Shown here one piece after another: positions 44,048 through 52,178 of a stretch of 52,179 nt of DNA. Source of the DNA: Prevotellaceae bacterium. GTDB taxonomy: Bacteria > Bacteroidota > Bacteroidia > Bacteroidales > Bacteroidaceae. Position numbers and translations under genes: made by a program. Under the pieces are notes generated by a model, which made no database searches, had not been told where the DNA came from, and was given only the letters and a program-made list of their open reading frames with translations. The stretch lies in NCBI GenBank assembly GCA_015256945.1, contig JABZLB010000017.1, positions 1 through 52,179 of the forward strand. Reading direction: 5' to 3'. The first letter of the stretch is position 1, and the number at the start of each line of letters is the position of its first letter.

Positions 44048-44926
44048 TCAGAATAGCTTACGGAAAGTTTGTGGAATATCTGTCGTAAATTCCATGGGAC
44101 GATGATTGACAGGATGGTAGAAACAAAGCATATAAGCATGCAGGCATAAGCGCCCGATTGGGTCGTCACCATTTCCATATTTCATGTCGCCACAAACAGG
44201 ATGTCCCATGTCTGCTGCATGAACGCGAATCTGATTTTTACGTCCGGTTTCCAGTTTAAACTCAACAAGGCTGTGCTCGTAGCTCCTTTTCAACACACGA
44301 AAATGTGTGATAGCATACTTGCCGCCATTGTCAACAGGGCTGCTGTATGTAATATAGGCCTTGTTATCCTTAAGCCAACTGGTAATAGTTCCTTCGTTAT
44401 CAATAACCTCTCCCGAAAGAACTGCAACATATCGGCGGTCAAAAACAATATTGTGCCAGTCAGCTTCGAGAGCCAGTTCTGTTTGTTTATCCTTGGCATA
44501 TATCATTAAACCACTGGTCTCTCTGTCGAGACGATGTACGACGTGTGCCTGACACTTCTGCCGGCTTTGTTTAAAATAATTATCAAGAACGGTTTTAATG
44601 TTCAGTGAACTGTGCCCTGCAGCCATTGAAAGAATGCCTGGTTTCTTCTCGATTACAACCAAATGGCGGTCTTCGTACACTAATTTTACGTAGTGATTCT
44701 TAAATAAATTGTTCTGCTTTGTTTTGCTAACGGCAATCTTTGTACCCTTTTTGAGAGGATAATCAAATTGTGTAACAATCTTCCCATCGACCTTAATGCC
44801 CTGCCCTGCCAATGTTGCCTTAATCTTCGAACGGCTATCAGGCAGATGGGTTATAAGCCAGTTGAGAAGTTCTGCCGGCTCATTGACTACGTAATAATTA
44901 TATTGTTTCTGTGTGTTAATTTGCAT
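44048..44926 (-). CDS. RluA-family pseudouridine synthase
   Basis: 292 residues. N-terminal S4-like RNA-binding region (LLNWLITHLPDSRSKIKATLAGQGIKVDGKIV), then the RluA catalytic core: HVVHRLDRETSGLMIYA with the nucleophilic Asp134, and the FKLETGRKNQIRVHAADMGHPVCGD motif near the C-terminus. The enzyme isomerises uridine to pseudouridine in 23S rRNA or tRNA. Which site (RluC/RluD/other) cannot be assigned. It starts four bases after the permease stop, in the same operon. Confidence 0.93.
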   Translation of the reverse strand: MQINTQKQYNYYVVNEPAELLNWLITHLPDSRSKIKATLAGQGIKVDGKIVTQFDYPLKKGTKIAVSKTKQNNLFKNHYVKLVYEDRHLVVIEKKPGILSMAAGHSSLNIKTVLDNYFKQSRQKCQAHVVHRLDRETSGLMIYAKDKQTELALEADWHNIVFDRRYVAVLSGEVIDNEGTITSWLKDNKAYITYSSPVDNGGKYAITHFRVLKRSYEHSLVEFKLETGRKNQIRVHAADMGHPVCGDMKYGNGDDPIGRLCLHAYMLCFYHPVNHRPMEFTTDIPQTFRKLF

Positions 44927-44930
44927 AAGG

Positions 44931-46124
44931 CTATTCCTTTCTTTTCCAAATACACACTATTTTATGTTTAACGACCATCATATTACAGATGCTAACTACC
45001 AGGAAAAGGATTATTCCTAAGCCTATTGCCGGCAGTATACTGCTGTCATCAATATCTGGAAACAGGGTCTCAACGATGTTCATATAATACCTTCGCACAA
45101 AGAACAAGATGCCCCAGGCAATAAAAAGAACACCAATATTTAAACAAACGGTGAGTATCTGGTACGGTTTGGCTACATGTCCAGGTCCGTATCCTATAAG
45201 CAGAAGGTTTTCAAGCTTTGCCGAATTCTTTTGTACCAATAAATAAATACTTAGCATCAGGATGTAGAAGCTGAGCAAAGATATGACCAATCCCACGGTT
45301 ATCACCATCGAAACCAATAGTCGAAGGAAGTAGGTTGTTTTCTCAGCCTGCATCTTATTGTCCTCAACCTCGTAGCCTTTCTTGTCAATATATTTCGACA
45401 ATTTGCCATCGGCCGAGTTGTTTACATCAATAATCAGGCGGGTTGGCTCGCCTTTTTCTCCAGGCGCAAAATAATTATTGCTCCAGTCCATAAACGACTG
45501 GGGAACAAGAATAGTACTTATTCTGTTTGAAAAACCGATGACCTTCCCCTTAAAAGATTCCTTATGTCCATTGCCTTGGATAAAGATTTCAAAATCGATC
45601 ATACCGACAAGCCCGTCACTAATCTTCGGTAACGAATGGCTTTGTGCAAATCCAAAGTTATACATAGCGATGTAAGTACGTGGCAGAATAATGGGAACCA
45701 CGTGATCACCGGGCTTAAATTTCCAATCGTTTTTGGAGGCATCTACAAATTCATCCGGAATACTCTCAAAGAAAAGCTCCGAGTTTAATACGTTCGTACC
45801 GGCTATACCCATGTGCGCATCAACCTGATATTCGGTTGAAGTAAACTTTCCAACCTTGTTGGTAAAAGGCTGTTGAGCTATATTTTCAAACTCATTCTGC
45901 GTGAAAGTATTTGAGCGTCCCGATATGGTACTGCCAGTTCCAATCTCCTTGTTGATAATAAGATAGTCGGATTTCATAAATGAATCTTCCGAAGTAAATA
46001 CAGGAGCTATATCCTTGTAAAATTGAAAGCCTAACAGAACAATAAGCATTCCAAAAAGGTTGGCAAAGAAAAAGCCGATAAATTGTGGAATACTAATATG
46101 TTGTCTTAATAATTTCCAGACCAT
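44931..46124 (-). CDS. ABC transporter permease (FtsX/MacB-like)
   Basis: 397 residues: an N-terminal membrane helix (FIGFFFANLFGMLIVLLGFQFY), a ~230-residue extracytoplasmic domain, then three helices in the C-terminal third (FLRLLVSMVITVGLVISLLSFYILML, VCLNIGVLFIAWGILFF, ILPAIGLGIILFLVVSICNMMV). This is the four-helix MacB/FtsX topology. The substrate is unknown; lipid, lipoprotein or antimicrobial export are typical for the class. It is paired with the ATPase gene one base upstream (ATPase stop at 46126, permease start at 46124). Confidence 0.85.
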   Translation of the reverse strand: MVWKLLRQHISIPQFIGFFFANLFGMLIVLLGFQFYKDIAPVFTSEDSFMKSDYLIINKEIGTGSTISGRSNTFTQNEFENIAQQPFTNKVGKFTSTEYQVDAHMGIAGTNVLNSELFFESIPDEFVDASKNDWKFKPGDHVVPIILPRTYIAMYNFGFAQSHSLPKISDGLVGMIDFEIFIQGNGHKESFKGKVIGFSNRISTILVPQSFMDWSNNYFAPGEKGEPTRLIIDVNNSADGKLSKYIDKKGYEVEDNKMQAEKTTYFLRLLVSMVITVGLVISLLSFYILMLSIYLLVQKNSAKLENLLLIGYGPGHVAKPYQILTVCLNIGVLFIAWGILFFVRRYYMNIVETLFPDIDDSSILPAIGLGIILFLVVSICNMMVVKHKIVCIWKRKE

Positions 46125-46125
46125 T

Positions 46126-46770
46126 TTATAACTTAAAGGTTCGTTCGTAATTGAGGTTCATATGCTTTCCTATGCTTGTAACAATAACACCGGCACCCTG
46201 AGCTTTGGCCTCGTTCATCATGATATGTCCCATAATTTCAGCATTTGTATCATCAAGATGCGATATGGGTTCGTCAACAATAATAAAGTCGAAGGGTTGC
46301 ACCAATGCCCGAATCATGGCCACACGCTGCTGTTGTCCGAATGACATATGTCCTATTTTTTCATTCAGTTTATCAGCTATTCCCAGTGCTTCAAACCATT
46401 CGGCTATTTGCTTTTCACTTTTAAAATTTGTCAATTTGTTTTTTATCTGCACATTCTCCAGGGCTGTAAGTTCAGGAAAGAGCCTTAATTCCTGGAACAA
46501 ATGGCTGATATGCTCTTTACGGATATTAACCCATTGTTTAACCTTAAAAGCCTTTGTATCCTGAGTGTCAAACAGAACCTGTCCACTATAATCGTGACGA
46601 TACCCTACAATATAGCTGCAAAAGGTGCTTTTCCCTTTTCCCGAGTCTGCTTCAATAAGATATAAATGTCCCTTTTCAAAGGAAACATCAGTATTCCAAA
46701 TTTCTGAATTAAGATTCTCCTGATGTGAGAAAACCTCAGGAATTACAGAACAAAATTGTATCCTGTCCAT
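46126..46770 (-). CDS. ABC transporter ATP-binding protein with atypical Walker A
   Basis: 214 residues. Q-loop LFQELRLFPELT (91-102), signature MSFGQQQ (142-148) and Walker B FIIVDEPISHLD (162-173) are clear, so it is an ABC ATPase of the MacB/LolD type. The Walker A reads ADSGKGKST (41-49), with Ala in place of the first Gly of G-x4-GK[ST]. The signature is also a variant (MSFGQ rather than LSGGQ). Lys47 and Ser48 are retained, so ATP binding is still plausible. It forms a transporter with the FtsX-like permease encoded immediately downstream. Confidence 0.9.
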   Translation of the reverse strand: MDRIQFCSVIPEVFSHQENLNSEIWNTDVSFEKGHLYLIEADSGKGKSTFCSYIVGYRHDYSGQVLFDTQDTKAFKVKQWVNIRKEHISHLFQELRLFPELTALENVQIKNKLTNFKSEKQIAEWFEALGIADKLNEKIGHMSFGQQQRVAMIRALVQPFDFIIVDEPISHLDDTNAEIMGHIMMNEAKAQGAGVIVTSIGKHMNLNYERTFKL

Positions 46771-46791
46771 AAAAATATGAAAACCTTTATT

Positions 46792-48144
46792 TTATTTCAT
46801 CATATAAATGATGGTGTTAAGATTACCAAACAGTGGTTTTAACATGGCTGTTACAGCCTGAGCCTTTTCGTCTTGTAAAGAACCAAAGTTAATGAGCATG
46901 ACCAGTTTTTCCCCTGTAATAAGCTGCTGAATATCAGAGCTTAGAGGTTGTTTGCTTGGACAAATGCTCCTTAAGGCAGCCTCACGTGAGCCTCCACTCA
47001 TATATTGCATATCGCCGGTTACTCCAAAATAATATGCAGTTTGGTTGCCTGTATAATAGAAACAGTTCTTACCCCAGTCGCCAATATGTCCTCCCTGTGG
47101 CACACTCTGTTTCCAATAAGATACATCTTTCAGCCAGTTAGCGTTGCCAAGTTTGGCTGCCATCGTCATCTGAAGGCTGCCTTTACCAAAGCCTGAGGCG
47201 GTCAAAGCCATGTCACCGTCAATACTTTTAATAATATTGTCCATATCAATAGCCGTATTGATACCCGTAAGCATGCCCGAAATTCCCTTATTCTGCCTGA
47301 TAAGCTTGTGGAAATTCTTGCCGTCAACATTCATAAACAGCCCCATAGCATCGTTGGCCGACATGCTTTTTACATAGTCTCCTTTTATAGGACGGTAAGT
47401 TTTTTGCGCATTCTGTAATGCGGCCTCTATCTGTTTTTTGAAAGAAAACGTTTGTCCTTTAATGATTAATCTGTTGTTTTTGACCTCCATTGATGCCGCA
47501 ATCATAATATCTGAAGGATCAGCATCGCGAGGTGCACCAACCGTAAAGGGCGTTACAAACTGTTCAGGAAGAGCCTGTGCCTGACAAACAAGTGCCATGG
47601 GTGCATCAATAGTTTGAAGACGTTCCATTAAGGGAGTGCCCTTGATACCCTCATCTTCATCCTGCTTTAGATATTGTGCCATCTGTACTTTCATGTCATT
47701 TTGTGCCGCAGGAACTACGGGACCCATCATCAGTACTGACACGTCAGAAAACCCAATTATCCAGTTTCCCGGTAGCAATGCAAAGCGAAAACCGCGTCGT
47801 TTTTCCACACGACAGCCGGCCTGCTGAAGCATATCAGCAAGCTTATCATCATCGCTTACTTTAGCACAAAGGCCAATGTTATAGCGTGCATCTTCAAAAA
47901 AATAAACGTTAGCTGAAAAATCAATTCCGCTTTTATCAATATCACTAACCTTAAGCAACGATTTAAGCAGATGCTGACTGCCTGTACCTGTAAGCTTTGC
48001 AGGGTTTGTCGACATGAGCAATGTGCTTGATTGAGGTATGGCATTGATATAATCATCGCCCGAACATGAGCTGAACAGTAAGGCAAAAGAAAATAATGCC
48101 ATCACTGCAACAGCCTTGTAACATTTACTGACGGCTTTTAGCAT
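46792..48144 (-). CDS. DUF4836 family lipoprotein
   Basis: 450 residues. The signal peptide ends in a lipobox, ALLFSSCSGDD (Cys27). The start of the mature protein DDYINAIPQSSTLLMSTNPAKL and the repeated strand-helix units resemble DUF4836, common in Bacteroidales with no known function. It contains AMGLFMNVDGKNFHKLI and MAAKLGNANWLKDVSYWK segments. It probably faces the periplasm or the cell surface. It sits 12 bases after rsmE and 21 bases before the ABC ATPase gene, in one operon. Confidence 0.82.
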   Translation of the reverse strand: MLKAVSKCYKAVAVMALFSFALLFSSCSGDDYINAIPQSSTLLMSTNPAKLTGTGSQHLLKSLLKVSDIDKSGIDFSANVYFFEDARYNIGLCAKVSDDDKLADMLQQAGCRVEKRRGFRFALLPGNWIIGFSDVSVLMMGPVVPAAQNDMKVQMAQYLKQDEDEGIKGTPLMERLQTIDAPMALVCQAQALPEQFVTPFTVGAPRDADPSDIMIAASMEVKNNRLIIKGQTFSFKKQIEAALQNAQKTYRPIKGDYVKSMSANDAMGLFMNVDGKNFHKLIRQNKGISGMLTGINTAIDMDNIIKSIDGDMALTASGFGKGSLQMTMAAKLGNANWLKDVSYWKQSVPQGGHIGDWGKNCFYYTGNQTAYYFGVTGDMQYMSGGSREAALRSICPSKQPLSSDIQQLITGEKLVMLINFGSLQDEKAQAVTAMLKPLFGNLNTIIYMMK

Positions 48145-48156
48145 ATTATCAATTTG

Positions 48157-48879
48157 TTATTTACGTTTTGTAATTTGAGCCATAGCTACACCCATCAGAC
48201 CTGCTGTTTCGGTGCGAAGCCTGCTGTTTCCAAGCGTTATTGGCTTGTAACCGTTTTCCATTGCAAGCCTTACTTCATCAATAGAAAAGTCGCCTTCAGG
48301 ACCTACAAGCACGGTAACATGCTCGTCTGCCGGCAGTGCTTGTATTTCATTTAGAAAATCAGTGCGCTCTATTTCATTGTAACAGTGGGCAATATACTTG
48401 TATCCCTGACGGGGTTTCCTGATGAAATCGGCAAAGTTTTGTATGTCATTTACCTGCGGTTTCCACGGCTTTCTGCTCTGTTTTGTGGCCGCAACAACAA
48501 TTTTATCGATACGGTCAACCCTTATCTGGTGACGTTCGGAGAACTTGCAATTCAGGAATGATAATTCATCAAACCCTATTTCAGTAGCCTTCTCTGCAAG
48601 CCACTCCATGCGTTCCATCATTTTTGTAGGGGCAATGGCAAGATGAATACGCCCCTGCCATGCCTTATCCTGTGGCAAAGTATCGGCTATTGCATACATG
48701 CAATGCCTTTTTGAAACAAGGCTTACCGTTGCGTGATAAAACGTTCCACAGCCATCCATAAGAAACATTTCATCACCTTCTGACAGGCGCAGCACTTTTA
48801 TGGCATGAAGAGCCTCCTCATCAGGCAGTTCCTGTTGGCTGTAAGCGTCGGGAACATAAAAGTATCTTGTTTCTTTCAT
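48157..48879 (-). CDS. rsmE: 16S rRNA m3U1498 methyltransferase RsmE
   Basis: 240 residues from the ATG at 48879; the upstream TTG at 48894 adds residues not needed. The N-terminal PUA-like domain (TRYFYVPDAYSQQELPDEEALHAIKVLRL) is followed by a SPOUT domain with the knot signatures VTVLVGPEGDFSIDEV and ITLGNSRLRTETAGL. RsmE methylates N3 of U1498 in 16S rRNA. Operon member between the nucleoside transporter and the DUF4836 gene. Confidence 0.96.
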   Translation of the reverse strand: MKETRYFYVPDAYSQQELPDEEALHAIKVLRLSEGDEMFLMDGCGTFYHATVSLVSKRHCMYAIADTLPQDKAWQGRIHLAIAPTKMMERMEWLAEKATEIGFDELSFLNCKFSERHQIRVDRIDKIVVAATKQSRKPWKPQVNDIQNFADFIRKPRQGYKYIAHCYNEIERTDFLNEIQALPADEHVTVLVGPEGDFSIDEVRLAMENGYKPITLGNSRLRTETAGLMGVAMAQITKRK

Positions 48880-48910
48880 ACGCTGAACTGACAAGCCAAC
48901 ATAACTTTCC

Positions 48911-50170
48911 TTATGCCTGCTTATGTGTACTATTTAAATGCTTTGGTCTGAAAACAACAGCAAATGAAAGACCTACACCCAGGGCATAAGCGGCAAAAAT
49001 ATACCAGCACGACTGCCATGCTACGACACCTTCAGCATTGGTATGCAGGTCGACAACGGCCTGAGCGGCAAACGATCCTATTGTTGCCCCCAGTCCGTTA
49101 GTCATTAACATGAACAGTCCTTGCGCTGAAGAGCGCAGGCTTGGGTCGGTAGACTGATCAACAAACAGGGAGCCTGAGATGTTGAAAAAGTCGAAAGCCA
49201 CTCCATAAATAACCATCGAGGCAACAAAAAGCCATACACCACTGCCCGGATTTCCTGCCCCAAGGAACGCAAAACGACCTACCCATGCAAACATGGCTAT
49301 GAGCATAACGTTCTTAATGCCATACCTTTTCATGAAGAAAGGGATAAGCAGAATACAGAGCGTTTCGCTGATTTGTGAGATAGAATAGAGAATAACGCTA
49401 TGTTTAACGCCAAATGTTTCGGCATAATCAGGGATGTTGGCGAAGCTCTCTATAAACGGTGTGGCAAAACCATTCGTAATTTGAAGGCTAACGCCTAGGA
49501 GCATGGAGAACAGGAAAAATACAGCCATCTTTTTCTGTTTGAAAAGAGAAAAGGCCTGTAATCCGAGCGCATCAACAAACGATTTGTGTTCTTTTTTTCT
49601 AGAAACAGGGCATTCGGGCAATGTGAAAGTGTAGAAAAACAGAATCAAACTAATTGCTCCGCTTGTAACAAACTGTATTTCATTGGCCTTAAAGCCCATA
49701 ATATCAACAAGCCACATGGCACATATAAAGCCTATGGTACCAAAGACACGAATAGGCGGAAAGTCTTTAACCGTGTCTAAACCGGCACACGACAGGGCGT
49801 TGTATGCAACCGAATTGCTTAATGCCAACGTAGGCATGTAGAAAGCAACGCTAAGCGAATAAAGTGTAAACAGGATGGAAAACTGTGTGGCAGAACCTTG
49901 TGTATGCCCATACCATGCAGCTGCAAACATAAACATGCCGGCAAGAAGATGACAGAATCCCAGCAAACGCTGCGCGGGAATCCAGCGGTCAGCAACAATG
50001 CCCATGAGGGCAGGCATAAAAATTGACACAATACCCTGCATGGCAAAAAAGGGTCCGATATGCGAAGCCATGCCAATATTGCTCAGATAAATTCCCATAC
50101 AGGTGAGATATGCTCCCCATACTCCAAACTGAAGGAAGTTCATCAGGGCAAGGCGTACTTTCAAATTCAT
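48911..50170 (-). CDS. MFS transporter, nucleoside:H+ symporter (NupG) family
   Basis: 419 residues with about twelve membrane helices. The first helix RLALMNFLQFGVWGAYLTCMGIYL is the hallmark of the NupG/XapB-type nucleoside MFS transporters, followed by ADRWIPAQRLLGFCHLLAGMFMF. Likely imports nucleosides across the inner membrane with protons. Specificity not shown. It is the first gene of the seven-gene minus-strand unit (rsmE starts 31 bases after its stop) and has a good -7 box at 50195-50202. Confidence 0.88.
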   Translation of the reverse strand: MNLKVRLALMNFLQFGVWGAYLTCMGIYLSNIGMASHIGPFFAMQGIVSIFMPALMGIVADRWIPAQRLLGFCHLLAGMFMFAAAWYGHTQGSATQFSILFTLYSLSVAFYMPTLALSNSVAYNALSCAGLDTVKDFPPIRVFGTIGFICAMWLVDIMGFKANEIQFVTSGAISLILFFYTFTLPECPVSRKKEHKSFVDALGLQAFSLFKQKKMAVFFLFSMLLGVSLQITNGFATPFIESFANIPDYAETFGVKHSVILYSISQISETLCILLIPFFMKRYGIKNVMLIAMFAWVGRFAFLGAGNPGSGVWLFVASMVIYGVAFDFFNISGSLFVDQSTDPSLRSSAQGLFMLMTNGLGATIGSFAAQAVVDLHTNAEGVVAWQSCWYIFAAYALGVGLSFAVVFRPKHLNSTHKQA

Positions 50171-50194
50171 GGTTACATCGTTTTAATTTACTTG

Positions 50195-50202
50195 CAAAGA
50201 TA
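50195..50202 (-). promoter_or_regulatory. -7 box of the MFS-rsmE-DUF4836-ABC-rluA operon (TATCTTTG)
   Basis: Minus-strand TATCTTTG is an exact TAnnTTTG match, 24 bases before the ATG at 50170. Confidence 0.65.
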
Positions 50203-50267
50203 CTGTTTTTACGAGTAACAACGATATTTAAAACCGAAAAACTAAATGATGCAAAAAAAAAATATGG

Positions 50268-50340
50268 AAAAAAAAGATTGGCTGTCATCGCGACAACCAA
50301 TCCAAACTTAACCTTAATAATCTAATACCATGAAAAACAC
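50268..50340 (-). ncRNA. candidate small RNA or conserved 3' UTR module with intrinsic terminator
   Basis: On the minus strand a -7 box TAAATTTG (50345-50352) would start a transcript of about 70 bases that runs to a strong terminator. That is GATTGGTTGTC pairing with GACAGCCAATC (11 bp, one G-U) followed by eight Ts (50268-50302). Between them is a stretch containing TTTTTCATGGTATTAGATTA and TTAAGGTTAAG. The opposite strand has only ATG-AAA-AAC-ACA-TAG, so no useful gene. It may equally be the 3' end of the DUF3256 mRNA. No TTTG -33 element is evident. Confidence 0.4.
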
Positions 50341-50408
50341 ATAGCAAATTTAAATAAATAATTTATATATAGTGTTTTAGCTTATAAACTGAATTTCTTG
50401 TTTTATAA

Positions 50409-51041
50409 TTATTTAAACATATTGCCATTCCATTTTAGCATTATTAATCTTTTAACTTCGTTAAAGTGGGCTTTTTGCTCTTCGAAAAGCTCAGGATTGT
50501 CTACCGACAACTGCAAATTATCGTTATCAGCAAACAAGGAGGCACTGGGTAACAGAACGTCGAACGACGATTTTATTTCCTCATACGTCTGTTCATCCAT
50601 ACCTTCAGGGCGCACAATAAGCTTCGGAACCATGCCCGATAGCGATTCGGTGCCCAGTGCATTTTGCTTCAATGGCTGCCAATTCTCATTATATAACTGT
50701 ATACTGCTGTATTTGGAAGGCCCGAACCATGTGCGTACAACGCAGAGGATAGAATCACCGTTCTGTACAGGCAGTTGTTTTATCTGTATCATTAAAGCCT
50801 CACTTACCCTTACCTGTATAAAATCGGAGGTAAGTGTATCCATCGTACTCTTTGATTCAAACATATTGTCGACATCACCTTTCAAACCCATATGCAGGAA
50901 GTCGACCATCTCATTACGATGCTTACTGTCAACATAAGGCATCAGCGAATCGGGCATCAGCTTCCATATATCAGCCATAGACCTGGCCCCGGCTGTAAGC
51001 GAACAAAGGGCAAAAATAGAAAAAATGAACAGCTTTTTCAT
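50409..51041 (-). CDS. DUF3256 family exported protein
   Basis: 210 residues from the ATG at 51041, which gives the signal peptide MKKLFIFSIFALCSLTAGARS; the ATG at 51080 is 13 codons further out and is less likely. The mature chain starts ADIWKLMPDSLMPYVDSKHRNEMVDFL, the usual beginning of DUF3256 proteins of Bacteroidales, with DSILCVVRTWFGPSKYSSIQLYNENWQPL in the middle. Function is unknown; it is secreted or periplasmic. It is monocistronic, with a possible terminator or sRNA downstream and an 89-bp repeat upstream. Confidence 0.85.
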   Translation of the reverse strand: MKKLFIFSIFALCSLTAGARSMADIWKLMPDSLMPYVDSKHRNEMVDFLHMGLKGDVDNMFESKSTMDTLTSDFIQVRVSEALMIQIKQLPVQNGDSILCVVRTWFGPSKYSSIQLYNENWQPLKQNALGTESLSGMVPKLIVRPEGMDEQTYEEIKSSFDVLLPSASLFADNDNLQLSVDNPELFEEQKAHFNEVKRLIMLKWNGNMFK

Positions 51042-51184
51042 AACAGTATGCAATATTACGCTATTTTTTTTATCTGACAAAAAAGTATAACGTTAAAAGA
51101 TAAAAACAACAATGCCAGCGGCAATACAACAATAAGTATCTGGAAAATAACAATAAATACAGCATAGTTGAATCATATTGATCA

Positions 51185-51273
51185 TTGTGCGGCGGCCGTC
51201 AGCAATGTTGCTGACGGCCGTCATACGCATGGTTTGACGGTTGCCATACACGCTGTCGGCGACCGTCGAACAA
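51185..51273 (+). repeat. 89-bp palindromic intergenic repeat, copy C
   Basis: TTGTGCGGCGG...CGTCGAACAA, reference copy for the family. Its first half holds a strong hairpin, GGCGGCCGTCAGCA with TGCTGACGGCCGTC, and its second half a weaker one, GACGGTTGCC with GGCGACCGTC. It sits 144 bases upstream of the DUF3256 start and 290 bases before the tRNA-Cys promoter. Confidence 0.88.
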
Positions 51274-51562
51274 TGAGAAAATCAACGTGGCGGACAATGT
51301 AAATAAACAATATGATACAGAAAATGCTGCCTATTCTATTTACAATAACAACATAATAGTATACACAGCTATCAAAAAGTTCACCTTTAAAAGCCAGGGA
51401 TAAAGTAAATTTAATTTATTGCGTTTTATGCTGTGTCGGCATGTACATATGCTGAGACATAATTATGTTCATAGGCTGACGTGCGTAACGTCATGAATTT
51501 CAAAGTGTGTCTACACACTAAAATATAATAACATACAGAACATAAAAATTGTATATAAAAAG
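51274..51562. other. gene-free stretch before tRNA-Cys promoter
   Basis: A/T-rich. Only two small inverted repeats are visible: TGACGT/ACGTCA near 51480 and GTGTG/CACAC near 51508. No open frame of note. Confidence 0.45.
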
Positions 51563-51594
51563 TTTGGTAGTATCAATTAAACTACATACCTTTG
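51563..51594 (+). promoter_or_regulatory. tRNA-Cys promoter (TTTG - 20 bases - TACCTTTG)
   Basis: TTTG at 51563-51566 and TACCTTTG at 51587-51594, spaced by 20 bases, match the Bacteroidetes consensus. Confidence 0.8.
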
Positions 51595-51612
51595 CAACCG
51601 CAAAAAGGACAT

Positions 51613-51683
51613 GGTGCGTTGTCCGAACGGTTAGGTACCGGTCTGCAAAACCGCTCAAGGCGGTTCGACTCCGCCACGCACCT
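51613..51683 (+). tRNA. tRNA-Cys (anticodon GCA)
   Basis: 71 bases. The acceptor stem pairs GGTGCGT (51613-51619) with ACGCACC (51676-51682), discriminator T. The anticodon loop CTGCAAA carries GCA at 51645-51647. The T arm is GGCGG-TTCGACT-CCGCC. The D arm has the GCGGTTA-like layout of other bacterial tRNA-Cys. The CCA end is not encoded. A perfect terminator stem follows five bases later. Confidence 0.96.
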
Positions 51684-51687
51684 CATG

Positions 51688-51727
51688 AACCGTAGAAATC
51701 AATCTGGTTTCTACGGTTTCTTTTTTA
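51688..51727 (+). terminator. tRNA-Cys terminator
   Basis: AACCGTAGAAA (51688-51698) pairs perfectly with TTTCTACGGTT (51708-51718), followed by TCTTTTTTAT. Confidence 0.9.
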
Positions 51728-51736
51728 TATTACAAA

Positions 51737-51780
51737 ACAAAACTCCCCAACAATATGGCTGAACATATTATTGGGGAGTT
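51737..51780 (-). terminator. terminator of the ATP synthase operon
   Basis: On the minus strand AACTCCCCAA (complement of 51771-51780) pairs with TTGGGGAGTT (complement of 51741-51750). Inner arms extend the stem (ATATG/CATAT), and TTTGTTTTG follows. About 33 bases past the atpG stop. Confidence 0.8.
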
Positions 51781-51812
51781 GTAATTCTGGAATTCTGATG
51801 GATACTTTATAA

Positions 51813-52178
51813 CTATCTGTTAACCGAACCACCTACTATATCAAGCAGCTCATTGGTGATAGCCGACTGTCGCGACTTGTTATACTGCAGATTAAGCTCA
51901 CGTAAAAGCTCGTTGGCATTGTCGGTGGCCGTCTGCATGGACACCATACGGGCCGCATGTTCTGAAGCATTACTGTCGAGAAGGGCTGTGTAAATCATCA
52001 GATTCAGCAACTGCGGGATAAGTGTTGATAACACAGAAGCCATGTCGGGTTCAACGATAAAGTCGTCGTTGAGCGGTACATTCTCTGTCGTTTCACGCCG
52101 TTTTACCCTACCCTTTTCACGCAGATATTCCTGTGCTTTTGCCGTAGCCTCATTAGAAGACAGGTCGCGATCGTTATA
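51813..52178 (-). CDS. atpG: ATP synthase F1 gamma subunit, C-terminal part (5' end outside window)
   Basis: The frame is open from the window edge; 121 residues are visible. The C-terminal helix has SNASEHAARMVSMQTATDNANELL and LQYNKSRQSAITNELLDIVGGS, the conserved gamma-subunit rotor helix. Upstream lies FIVEPDMASVLSTLIPQLL, matching the EPD-x-LL site of the family. A charged segment EYLREKGRVKRRETTENVPLNDD lies before it. The ATG at 52043 is internal, not the start. Gamma is usually the last gene of the atp operon in Bacteroidales, in keeping with the terminator that follows. Confidence 0.95.
   Translation of the reverse strand, partial: YNDRDLSSNEATAKAQEYLREKGRVKRRETTENVPLNDDFIVEPDMASVLSTLIPQLLNLMIYTALLDSNASEHAARMVSMQTATDNANELLRELNLQYNKSRQSAITNELLDIVGGSVNR

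Noticed and set aside
50333..50344. Tiny plus-strand frame M-K-N-T before TAG, as a leader peptide
   Set aside because: Only four codons, no downstream plus-strand gene to regulate; the reverse strand explains the stem and T-run better as a terminator.
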